From contig JAOZOM010000068.1 in assembly GCA_029933275.1 (NCBI GenBank), positions 1 through 8,934 on the forward strand: a DNA stretch of 8,934 nt, given 5' to 3'. Under the pieces are notes generated by a model that was not told where the DNA came from, made no database searches, and was given only the letters and a program-made list of their open reading frames with translations. This DNA comes from Anaerolineales bacterium. Its GTDB lineage: Bacteria; Chloroflexota; Anaerolineae; Anaerolineales; Villigracilaceae. Shown here in pieces: positions 1 through 6,309 of this stretch (within the stretch, counting starts at the first letter, position 1; each line of letters starts with the position of its first letter). The position numbers and the translations under genes are program-made.

Positions 1-1068
1 GGCGAGAATAGAGACTCCTGCTGAAGTGAGATGCACGGCACTGTTCGTAAATTCATTAGGCGGGATAATATCCCAAAAATCATAATACGCCCAATTATTT
101 TTAGCACTTTTTTCTTGCAAAATTTCACGATATTGGTCATACGCCCAACGTGGATAAAAATAATCATAACGCAAATCGCTATTCTCGCCATCCGAGATGA
201 GAATCGGTTCGTTGATGAGAATCAGCGGCGTTTCATCGACGATGCGGAAACCGGCATCTAAAAGGTCGAATGCCATTTGGTCACGGGGCAGTTCGGGCGG
301 TGCGAAATCGTGAAAAGTTTCATCCGCATCCAAATTAATTTGGGCGGCTTCGTAGCTTTCGGGATAAATCTGGTCGATGCCGGTGATGCCCCACATCAAC
401 CCGTAGATTTGGAGTCGCATCCAATCGGCAATCGGTCGCCGCCGACCAATGAGGGTTTTATCCCAAAAAGTGGGCTGGATAAGTTCATCGCTACTCAGGT
501 CGAGATTCAGATTGTAGGCGGAAGCAAGTGCACGAACACGCGCGCTGTTATGCGCTACAAGGGGAACGCTCAATTGTTTATCGGCGGGAAAAGATTCCAA
601 AGTGGTTAGCCAGATGATTAAATCCGGCTCAAACTGCATTGCTTTTTCCAAAATGAGCAAATCTTTGGTGAGCGAAATGGTCGGATAGCCGAGATTGTAA
701 ATCTGTATGGCGCGCCCATCGGCAGTTTTTAGGTTTTTCGTGTTGAGTTGCCCCGCCAGCGTTTCTTCGGGGGGCAAAAGCGTTCCCCAAATCGAAGAAT
801 CGCCAATCAAAATGACGCGATATTCATTCGCAGGTGCGCCCGCAATCTCATGCGAGGCAGACATGGCAGAAATATCGAAAAGGCTCAGGTTATACGCTTG
901 CGCGGGATTTTCGCCAAAAGGCAGGCGCGCCCGCCCCGGCACAAGAGTATTATAAATCGAAAGAGAATTGTCCCCATTGAGCGGAAACGCGGCAAAAGTA
1001 AAATTGATAATGGCAAAAAGGATGCCCGCTTTGAGAAAAACGCGCCATAATTTAACTTCTTGAGACAT
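1..1068 (-). CDS. Membrane-anchored SGNH-hydrolase-like protein, probable O-acyl transferase partner of the MBOAT (3' end outside window)
   Basis: Reading leftward from ATG at 1068-1066, the frame stays open for 356 codons to the window edge, so the C-terminus is missing. Seen: a positively charged N-terminus (K6, R9, K13), one hydrophobic helix at about residues 14-30, then an extracytoplasmic domain. GDSS at 89-92, preceded by the strand RVILI, is an SGNH block I with Ser91 as candidate nucleophile. NLGYP at 125-129 fits block II, and a VHLTSAG segment with His346 fits block V. The usual Asp three residues before that His is Ser343. The start codon overlaps the MBOAT stop (TAATG), so the two are almost certainly translated together. 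Known: MBOAT proteins pair with SGNH partners (DltB/DltD, AlgI/AlgX, PatA/PatB) that move the acyl group onto an envelope polymer. Inferred: this protein does the final transfer. It could instead be an esterase or have lost activity. Confidence 0.78.
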   Translation of the reverse strand, partial: MSQEVKLWRVFLKAGILFAIINFTFAAFPLNGDNSLSIYNTLVPGRARLPFGENPAQAYNLSLFDISAMSASHEIAGAPANEYRVILIGDSSIWGTLLPPEETLAGQLNTKNLKTADGRAIQIYNLGYPTISLTKDLLILEKAMQFEPDLIIWLTTLESFPADKQLSVPLVAHNSARVRALASAYNLNLDLSSDELIQPTFWDKTLIGRRRPIADWMRLQIYGLMWGITGIDQIYPESYEAAQINLDADETFHDFAPPELPRDQMAFDLLDAGFRIVDETPLILINEPILISDGENSDLRYDYFYPRWAYDQYREILQEKSAKNNWAYYDFWDIIPPNEFTNSAVHLTSAGVSILA

Positions 1069-2495
1069 TAAGCAGCCCCCCAAAGTTTTAAGATAAATGC
1101 CCAACTTAAGGCAGGATTAGGGAGGACGAACCACACCCAGCCCAAAGCGACAAAGTGGAAAGTAAGCAGAATTCCGCCTAATGAGCGGATGCGCTGCGCT
1201 CGTGAATTTTGGCTTGCTTCCGTTAAACGTGGCTTAATCCACGCCGACCAACGGTTTTGCGCAAAAAGCCCCAAGCCATGCCATAGCCCCCAAAAGACGA
1301 AGTTTAACGTCACCCCGTGCCATAAGCCGATTAAGGTCATCGTGGCGAGTTGAGAAACCAGCACCATCATGCTTGGCGAGAGTTTTCGTCCCCGCCGCAA
1401 AGAACGCGCAAAGGGATTGAAGAAATATGCCCGAAACCATTGCGTAAGGGTGATATGCCAATTATTCCAGAAAAGAGTCAAATTGGGTTGGCGATAAGGT
1501 TGCTTAAAGTTTTCGGGGAGAGTGATTCCGAGAAAATGTGCCAAGCCAATTGCTATATCGGTATAACCACTGAAATCAAAGAAAATCTGGAAGGCGTAGG
1601 CGTAGAGCAAAATCCACGCGCCGAGGGGATTTTGCGCCTGCATCGCGCTGGTGGGGTTGAGGGCAATCATCGCGAGAAAATCCGCGACGACAAATTTTTT
1701 GAATAATCCCACAAAAAGACGTTGCCCGCCAATAAGAATATCATCCGAAAAAGGTTTGGCGGGTATGCGGAGATTCTTGATAAAACGCTCAATCCGCTCA
1801 ATGGGACCGGCGGAGAAGGCGGGGAAAAAGATAACGTAGGTGAGATATTCGCCTAAGGTCACATCGGGGAGACGACCTGTTTGGCGGTCTCGAATGGTGT
1901 GGAGCAGACGAAAAGCAAGATAGGAATATCCCAGCCAGTGGATATCTATAGCGGTGGCGAGGGCGGTATTTTGATGCTCCAACGCGCGCCATGCTCGGCT
2001 GGCTACCAGCGAGAGAGCAGGTGTTTTGAGAATGAGAAAAAAGATGAGCAGGAGAGCAAATCCCGTCCAGAGGAGAGCGTTGGAAGCGGTCTCTTTTTTG
2101 CGGACGAGGAGGGAAATCCCCAGCACAAAGATGCCGACCAAGAGGAGGACTTGTCCCAAAGCCGGAGGGCGCGCGGCGAGGAGAATCTGCCCGATGCCGA
2201 GATATCGCGTCAACGCTAGAAGCAAGATTAGGGCAAGAACGATAAGAGCTGCGGTTTTATTTTCCGCGCGTTGGCGCGTTTCGGGAGTCGCGGTCAAAGC
2301 CCACGCGAGGGCGGTTATCCCAATCGAGAAAATCGGGAGATAGAAATCCAAATAACGCAAAGAAAGCGCGGGTTGCAGCCAAAAAACAGCGAGAACACTC
2401 GCCGCCAAAAGCAGATTGACTCGTTGCCCTTTGCGCGTTAGCCATCCCAAAAAGAGAGCGAGCGCGGCGAAAATAAGGATTTGGCTAATCGTCAT
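1068..2495 (-). CDS. MBOAT-family membrane-bound O-acyltransferase (AlgI/DltB type)
   Basis: This 475-residue polytopic membrane protein has the family's usual length. Seen: an FPAFSAGPIERIERF segment at 224-238, the conserved block YAYAFQIFFDFSGYTDIAIG from 298, FWNNWHITLTQWFR at 342-355, and GLWHG at 390-394 followed by NFVFWGLWHG. His393 matches the catalytic His of AlgI/DltB, and His347 is the second conserved His. Known: these enzymes take an acyl group from a cytoplasmic thioester and deliver it to the outer face of the membrane for envelope polymer modification. The protein ends in FILKLWGAA, without the Tyr-containing hexapeptide that is fused to the C-terminus of many MBOATs. The preceding microprotein carries that motif instead. 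Its ATG shares a base with that gene's stop (TAATG), and its own stop overlaps the next start. The acyl group is not determined. With no ligase or carrier protein gene here, acyl-CoA is the simplest donor (inference). Confidence 0.94.
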   Translation of the reverse strand: MTISQILIFAALALFLGWLTRKGQRVNLLLAASVLAVFWLQPALSLRYLDFYLPIFSIGITALAWALTATPETRQRAENKTAALIVLALILLLALTRYLGIGQILLAARPPALGQVLLLVGIFVLGISLLVRKKETASNALLWTGFALLLIFFLILKTPALSLVASRAWRALEHQNTALATAIDIHWLGYSYLAFRLLHTIRDRQTGRLPDVTLGEYLTYVIFFPAFSAGPIERIERFIKNLRIPAKPFSDDILIGGQRLFVGLFKKFVVADFLAMIALNPTSAMQAQNPLGAWILLYAYAFQIFFDFSGYTDIAIGLAHFLGITLPENFKQPYRQPNLTLFWNNWHITLTQWFRAYFFNPFARSLRRGRKLSPSMMVLVSQLATMTLIGLWHGVTLNFVFWGLWHGLGLFAQNRWSAWIKPRLTEASQNSRAQRIRSLGGILLTFHFVALGWVWFVLPNPALSWAFILKLWGAA

Positions 2496-2614
2496 TAGAA
2501 GCCTTGATAAATCCAGATTGGGGAGCTATCGGTGGTGGCGATGATGAGCGCGATCACGATTAAGCAAAGGGCTAAAGCCCAAAGGTTTTCACGCGTGAGG
2601 AGCTTTTCTTTCAT
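2495..2614 (-). CDS. 39-residue single-pass membrane microprotein with DltX-like C-terminal acyl-shuttle motif
   Basis: I read this small gene by hand: ATG at 2614-2612, 39 codons, stop TAA at 2497-2495. Seen: a basic N-terminus (K2, K4, R8), a hydrophobic helix at about residues 11-27, then a short tail DSSPIWIYQGF predicted to lie outside the membrane. The last six residues, WIYQGF, follow aromatic-Ile-Tyr-x-x-Phe with Tyr36 in the middle. Its start follows the lipoprotein stop with no gap (TAAATG), and its stop overlaps the MBOAT start (TAATG), which argues for real translation despite a weak ribosome binding site. Known: in Dlt systems the DltX microprotein ends in a similar hexapeptide whose Tyr receives the acyl group from the MBOAT and hands it to the SGNH-type partner. 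Inferred: this is the acyl shuttle and scaffold of the cassette. It is slightly shorter than DltX and could be a distinct family with the same tail. Confidence 0.8.
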   Translation of the reverse strand: MKEKLLTRENLWALALCLIVIALIIATTDSSPIWIYQGF

Positions 2615-2992
2615 TTAGTGATAACCGCAGAAAAGCCAATCGCCGCCTTGCTCAAGGACTTGGTAGGTTGCCACCGAGAGGTCGAGATATTGATCTTCGC
2701 CATCGTAAGACATGACAATTTTTCCCGTGCAGGAGACGAGAGCCATATCGCCATCTGTGCCGATTTGCTCGCAAGAGAAATTGTCGAGAGCAGCATCTAC
2801 GGCGAGGAAGGAATCAATTTCCATTTGGACATTTGCTTCCTGTTCGGCGCAAGAAAGGGCGGCGGCGCGTTCGGCATCGCCATCGAGGATGGCTTGGTAA
2901 TAATTTTCTACGCTTTGCGCGGGTTGGTCGGCAGAGGCGCAAGCACTGAGTGCGAGGCTTAAGAATAAGATAAGAAATAGCGTTTTACGCAT
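2615..2992 (-). CDS. Small secreted lipoprotein, probable NTF2-like (DUF4878-type) fold
   Basis: The 125-residue product starts with a lipoprotein signal peptide: MRK, a hydrophobic core, and a lipobox LSAC with Cys18 as the lipidated residue. The mature part begins with a segment of the type SVENYYQAILDGDAERAAAL (27-46), typical of small NTF2-like domains in lipoproteins, and ends with a GGDWLFCGYH strand as such domains often do. Four mature cysteines (48, 74, 88, 122) could form two disulfides. The start is fixed by AAGGAG at 3004-2999, six bases before ATG. It is the first gene of a tightly packed run into the microprotein, MBOAT and SGNH genes, so it probably works with them outside the cell membrane. 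It might bind the polymer, stabilise the complex or sense the envelope, but nothing in the sequence decides this. The lipoprotein call is firm; the fold call is moderate. Confidence 0.85.
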   Translation of the reverse strand: MRKTLFLILFLSLALSACASADQPAQSVENYYQAILDGDAERAAALSCAEQEANVQMEIDSFLAVDAALDNFSCEQIGTDGDMALVSCTGKIVMSYDGEDQYLDLSVATYQVLEQGGDWLFCGYH

Positions 2993-3072
2993 TTTTTTCT
3001 CCTTGAGTTTTTTGATAGAACGTGATTTTTTAATTCAACCACAGATAAATGCAAGCTATTTTACCCGCGAAA

Positions 3073-5046
3073 CTACCGAATCCAAACCGCTTGATGCAAA
3101 ATCAACGGCACAGGGCTAGTGATATTCAGCGCGGCAAAATCCAGCCCCTCGCTATCGCGCAAAGAAGTCGCCACCAAGCGGAACTCCGTCTCGGCGATCT
3201 CCTCCGTTCCCATCCAGAGCAAATTTTCTCCACTCGGTGACCAAACCAGCGCGGGTGCAATCCCAAAAGTTTCAGGGTACTCAAGCAAGCCCCAATTTTT
3301 CATCTCAATCACAAAATTTCGAATCTTCAAAATGCGCCCCGAATAACTGCTTTGCACATACAAAGTTAGGGCGATAGATTCTCCGTCTGGCGACCAAGCT
3401 AAATCTCTCACCCTGCCTTGCGGAAGCGGATATTCTCGGATGATTTCTCCCTCTGCACTCGCAAAAATAAGATTATGGAATCCGTCTGCCGCGAGAATGG
3501 GATAAGCTAGATTCGTTTCGCTCGTGTCAAAAGGCAGATTCTCCGCTCGGACTAATTGCCTTGCACTCGCTTGGTCGGTGTCTCGTCCCCACGTCCCCAC
3601 AAAGCTGCAATCCAACGCGGGTGGACAGTTTTCCACATCCCAATAAACACCTCCTCGCCCCGCGTAGACCTCGGTAGGCGTTCCTTCCGCTATTTTCCAA
3701 GTCTCCGTTATTACGCCATCGGACGAAAAGAAGACCAAATCTACAGCTTGCTCTTGCTCAATCAACGCGACAAAACGCTCATCCGAGATCCATGCCGTTG
3801 CGTTTTTGGCATACTGGTAAAAGGCGTTAGAAATTTCTGATAATTGCCCCTTTTCCCTTTCCGCCAAAAACAAATGAGATCCGCTACTCAAGAGCAAAAA
3901 GTCACCATTTGGCGATACGGATTCGAGAAGATATTCCCCTAATAACAAAGGCACAACCTCGCCATTTGTCGGATTCAGTCGATAAATCCCCTGCGGACAT
4001 TCGGCATTGCTCTCAAAACAACGCAAATCAAAGAGGATATTATTCGCATAATCCCAATTCAAATTTTCGGGAGTTGCTATCTCTATCTCAACTTCCGGCG
4101 TTTCGCTTTCCGATACGGCGACGACAGTCTCCTCGCGAAGATTCTTCCAGAGATAATCGAGAGTCTGCAAAGCCGTCAAGCTACGCACATCCCAAGCCTC
4201 GTATGAAGTATGAAAGCCGTCATTGCGCTCCATATCCATCCCGTGAGCGGGTAAATCTTGCACCGCCAGCCAGAAATTCCATAAAGGAATATCATATTCA
4301 GCCGCGAGACGAGCCGTTGCCAAGTTGATGCTATGATCACCTTCGATATTATCTGCTTTTGTCGCCAAAATCGGGACGGCATGATGCGCGATAACCGTTT
4401 CGATAATTTGGCGCATATATTTTTCGTAGCTTTCCACCGTGCGCCCCTCCCACCAAACTTCAAAACTGATAAAAACGAAACTGGGTTTTGTAATCCGCAG
4501 TTCACACGCTAAAGGGCTTTCGCCCGGCGAGCAAGCCTCGGGATCCGCGCGGAGCGGCGAGAGAACTGTCGCGGCGTTAAATCCGCCGCGTACTGCCTGT
4601 CCATCTGTATCGAAACTTCCTGCAAAATTTTTTATGGTTTCCAAGAGATATTCGTTTTCGGTTTCTAGTGGATAACGCGTTAAATTATCATATTTTCCCA
4701 AAAAGGCATCTCTGATATTCTGGCAATCCCCGACTTTTGAGAAAGCACGGGGATCGCTTCCCAGTGCAATTCCCTCTCTATAAATTTCAAAGGCGCGTTT
4801 TGTAATCTCTGGCGTAATCGACCATTCTTGCCATTCTTCCGGCGGCTTTCGCTCAGGAAAAACCATCTCAGGGGGGATTGTAGGCACGGGGACAGAATCC
4901 ACCGCTTTACTTGGTTCCATTTCTGTCTCAATGGGAGCGATTGTACTTGTAGCTTGTTCCTTTTCAGGCGTAGGCTCAACCTGCACAGCAGATTGGCAGG
5001 AAGCTAAAAATAAAACCGATAAAGTAAATAGCAATATCTTTCGCAA
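3073..5046 (-). CDS. Lipoprotein with SGNH-like domain (GDC variant) and C-terminal beta-propeller-like region
   Basis: The 657-residue protein starts at TTG (5046-5044), chosen because a GGAGAAG site lies just upstream and the signal peptide begins there. Seen: lipobox LASC with Cys17; a Pro/Glu/Thr-rich linker to about residue 65; an SGNH-like domain at about 90-300; and repeated beta-strand segments at about 325-657, including VSPNGDFLLL (377-386), LAWSPDGESIAL (549-560) and LVWSPSGENLLW (600-611), typical of TolB/WD40-like propellers. In the SGNH-like part, DGFH at 276-279 supplies the Asp-His pair, and the segment around HAVPILATK (222-230) is typical of the fold. Block I reads KVGDCQN, placing Cys108 where Ser is expected. 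Its own promoter and 80-base gap from the next gene make it a separate or loosely linked unit. Its substrate is unknown. Cys108 may be an alternative nucleophile or mark a binding-only domain. Confidence 0.88.
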   Translation of the reverse strand: MRKILLFTLSVLFLASCQSAVQVEPTPEKEQATSTIAPIETEMEPSKAVDSVPVPTIPPEMVFPERKPPEEWQEWSITPEITKRAFEIYREGIALGSDPRAFSKVGDCQNIRDAFLGKYDNLTRYPLETENEYLLETIKNFAGSFDTDGQAVRGGFNAATVLSPLRADPEACSPGESPLACELRITKPSFVFISFEVWWEGRTVESYEKYMRQIIETVIAHHAVPILATKADNIEGDHSINLATARLAAEYDIPLWNFWLAVQDLPAHGMDMERNDGFHTSYEAWDVRSLTALQTLDYLWKNLREETVVAVSESETPEVEIEIATPENLNWDYANNILFDLRCFESNAECPQGIYRLNPTNGEVVPLLLGEYLLESVSPNGDFLLLSSGSHLFLAEREKGQLSEISNAFYQYAKNATAWISDERFVALIEQEQAVDLVFFSSDGVITETWKIAEGTPTEVYAGRGGVYWDVENCPPALDCSFVGTWGRDTDQASARQLVRAENLPFDTSETNLAYPILAADGFHNLIFASAEGEIIREYPLPQGRVRDLAWSPDGESIALTLYVQSSYSGRILKIRNFVIEMKNWGLLEYPETFGIAPALVWSPSGENLLWMGTEEIAETEFRLVATSLRDSEGLDFAALNITSPVPLILHQAVWIR

Positions 5047-5049
5047 AAT

Positions 5050-5056
5050 CTTCTCC
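5050..5056 (-). promoter_or_regulatory. Ribosome binding site fixing a TTG start
   Basis: Read on the minus strand, GGAGAAG precedes the TTG codon at 5046-5044 with six bases between GGAG and TTG. No ATG or GTG in frame nearby gives a better start. The residues that follow TTG form an intact lipoprotein signal peptide, so the TTG start is well supported. Confidence 0.75.
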
Positions 5057-5104
5057 GGTTACGTTAAAGAAAGGGGTCTGAGGAAGGGTGTTTTTTGAAA
5101 AGCG

Positions 5105-5133
5105 ATTATAACAGGATGAGAAGGAGATTCTAA
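5105..5133 (-). promoter_or_regulatory. Sigma-70-type promoter for the SGNH/propeller lipoprotein
   Basis: On the minus strand a perfect TATAAT lies at 5110-5105. A weak -35 element, TTAGAA, is at 5133-5128 with 17-base spacing. Transcription would begin near 5098, about 50 bases before the TTG start. The promoter lies directly downstream of the terminator that closes the preceding gene, as expected for a new transcription unit. The -10 is strong and the -35 matches only three of six bases. Confidence 0.6.
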
Positions 5134-5134
5134 A

Positions 5135-5165
5135 TAAAAAACGGGCAGACCAAAATCTGCCCGTT
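5135..5165 (-). terminator. Rho-independent terminator after the DivIVA-like gene
   Basis: An inverted repeat pairs 5141-5149 (ACGGGCAGA) with 5156-5164 (TCTGCCCGT), a nine-base perfect stem with a six-base loop. One more A-T pair is possible at 5140/5165. On the minus strand the stem is followed by TTTTTTATTT. It begins about 30 bases past the stop codon at 5195 and separates the recG-coaD-DivIVA-like cluster from the lipoprotein genes. Confidence 0.9.
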
Positions 5166-5194
5166 CTAATTATTTAATCTCTAATTCCTGCCTG

Positions 5195-5641
5195 CTAATT
5201 AACTTTCTGCACCGCCCGAATCCCATTGTGGACTTGGTTGAGTAGGCGACTCAATTCATCTTCAACATTGGAGAGAACTTCGATGACATAATTATCCGCT
5301 TCGATGCGGGTAGCTTCCGCGTCAGCCCGAGCTTGGTCGAGGATATTATCGGCGCGACGTTGTGCTTCTTGGATGACCGAATCTTGGGAGGTCAGCTCGT
5401 TGGCTTTCTCTTCAGCTAAAACAGTGGTGCGGTTAGCTTTTTCTTCGGCTTGCGCCAAAATCCGCTCGCTCTGATTGAGTAATTGCTGCGCCTTTTTCAC
5501 TTCTTCGGGAATGGCAATCCGCATCTGGTCAATAATATCTAGCATATGGTCTTCATCCACAATGACGTTGTGGGTGAAAGGCAAAGCGCGGCTTTCGTTG
5601 AAGAGTTCTTCTAGGCGGTCAATTAGGTGTAGAATGTCCAT
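5195..5641 (-). CDS. DivIVA/SepIVA-like coiled-coil protein
   Basis: The 148-residue soluble protein has no signal peptide or membrane segment. Residues 1-45 form a short N-terminal region beginning MDILHLIDRLEELFNES. From about 45 to 145 it is almost entirely helical and coiled-coil-like, rich in Ala, Glu, Gln and Arg, with segments such as ERILAQAEEKAN and EAQRRADNILDQARADAEAT. This resembles small DivIVA-domain proteins and explains frequent annotation as an ATP synthase b-subunit-like protein, but it lacks that subunit's membrane anchor. The ATG at 5641 has GGAG seven bases upstream, and a promoter-like sequence lies just before it. From memory, actinobacteria carry a DivIVA-like gene next to coaD (the SepIVA type), which supports a role in cell growth or division at the membrane. 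That role is inference; no catalytic motif is visible. Confidence 0.75.
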   Translation of the reverse strand: MDILHLIDRLEELFNESRALPFTHNVIVDEDHMLDIIDQMRIAIPEEVKKAQQLLNQSERILAQAEEKANRTTVLAEEKANELTSQDSVIQEAQRRADNILDQARADAEATRIEADNYVIEVLSNVEDELSRLLNQVHNGIRAVQKVN

Positions 5642-5671
5642 AATTTTTCTCCGTTGGGTTGGAACACCTTT

Positions 5672-5700
5672 ATTTTATCTTATTTTGATGAAGGGGACAA
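5672..5700 (-). promoter_or_regulatory. Sigma-70-type promoter for the DivIVA-like gene
   Basis: On the minus strand TTGTCC (5700-5695, four of six matches to TTGACA) and TAAAAT (5677-5672, five of six matches to TATAAT) are separated by exactly 17 bases. Transcription would begin near 5665, giving a leader of about 25 bases that includes the GGAG site. The gene could thus be transcribed apart from coaD. Confidence 0.6.
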
Positions 5701-5724
5701 AGGTACAAGAGTTTAGATTTTTCT

Positions 5725-5763
5725 TCAAAACAATGTTTTTTAACGGAAACAAGCTCAAAACAA
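5725..5763. repeat. Pair of nine-base direct repeats 30 bases apart
   Basis: TCAAAACAA occurs at 5725-5733 and again at 5755-5763, in the gap between coaD and the DivIVA-like gene. A related AAACAAG lies at 5747-5753. The copies are upstream of the -35 element of the DivIVA-like gene and are about three helical turns apart, as activator sites can be. The region is AT-rich, so chance is a real alternative. Confidence 0.3.
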
Positions 5764-5787
5764 GTGTGCGGTGCGGTTTTTTATTCC

Positions 5788-5818
5788 AAAAAATTAGTCT
5801 CGTGGCACATTCGCCACG
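5788..5818 (-). terminator. Possible weak terminator overlapping the end of coaD
   Basis: A six-base stem pairs 5801-5806 (CGTGGC) with 5813-5818 (GCCACG) across a six-base loop, inside the last codons of coaD. On the minus strand it is followed, after seven bases, by TTTTTT at 5793-5788. The short stem and the gap before the T run make it at best a partial terminator. It does fit the new promoter that follows. Confidence 0.3.
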
Positions 5819-6309
5819 TCATGATTCTCCATTGTGGCGATTTTGTTTTTGAGCGCAAGTTTTACATGCGGCGGTACCATGCTAGAAACATCACCATCTA
5901 ACATGGCAATTTCTTTGACGGTTGTAGAAGAAATAAAAGTATGTTCTTCGTGCGTGATGAAGGAGATGCTTTCTATATCCTGTGCAAGGCGATGGTTAGC
6001 GAGTGCCATCCGAAATTCAAATTCAAAATCGGAGAAGACGCGCAACCCGCGCACGATAACTTGCGCCTCAGCTTCGCGACACGCGTCGACTGTGAGCTTG
6101 CTATACCCTGTGACGCGGATTTTTGGGCAATCGGCAAATGCCTCTTCGACCAATGCGATGCGTTCTTCAGGAGAGAAAAGTAGCGATTTTAGCGGGCGAT
6201 CATAAACGGCTACGATGAGTTCATCAAAAAGACGAACGGCTCGTTTGGCAATATCAACATGTCCATAATGAATTGGGTCAAAACTACCGGGGAAAAATGC
6301 GCTTACCAT
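5794..6309 (-). CDS. coaD: Phosphopantetheine adenylyltransferase
   Basis: This 171-residue enzyme catalyses the fourth step of coenzyme A synthesis in the cytoplasm, converting 4'-phosphopantetheine and ATP to dephospho-CoA and diphosphate. Seen: the nucleotidyltransferase signature GSFDPIHYGH at 8-17, a Lys at 41 matching the substrate-contacting Lys of CoaD, VRGLRVFSDFEFEFRMA from 86, and FISSTTVKEIA at 125-135. The start was set at the ATG overlapping the recG stop (TAATG at 6311-6307), because this places the signature where the family has it. A longer frame reaching 6339 would add ten atypical residues. AAAGGAG sits ten bases upstream inside recG. One deviation is His14 in place of the usual Thr, giving a full HxGH motif as in other nucleotidyltransferases. 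Length and motifs are otherwise canonical. Confidence 0.97.
   Translation of the reverse strand: MVSAFFPGSFDPIHYGHVDIAKRAVRLFDELIVAVYDRPLKSLLFSPEERIALVEEAFADCPKIRVTGYSKLTVDACREAEAQVIVRGLRVFSDFEFEFRMALANHRLAQDIESISFITHEEHTFISSTTVKEIAMLDGDVSSMVPPHVKLALKNKIATMENHDVANVPRD

Noticed and set aside
31..609. Plus-strand open frames across the left edge
   Set aside because: They lie opposite the SGNH gene, whose minus-strand frame is open for 356 codons with clear motifs. They have no recognisable domains.
2569..2580. Small palindrome GGGCTAAAGCCC as a regulatory hairpin or terminator
   Set aside because: It lies inside the microprotein coding sequence, the stem is only four to five pairs, and no T run follows.
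1068..2614. Assigning the MBOAT and microprotein as dltB and dltX
   Set aside because: No D-alanine ligase or carrier protein gene is present, and the MBOAT motifs fit AlgI-type members at least as well, so the Dlt names are not justified.
2993..3072. Promoter or terminator in the gap before the acylation cassette
   Set aside because: Several hexamer pairs can be drawn (for example TTGCAT/TAAAAA) but all are weak, and no hairpin with a T run is present. Only the AAGGAG ribosome binding site is convincing.
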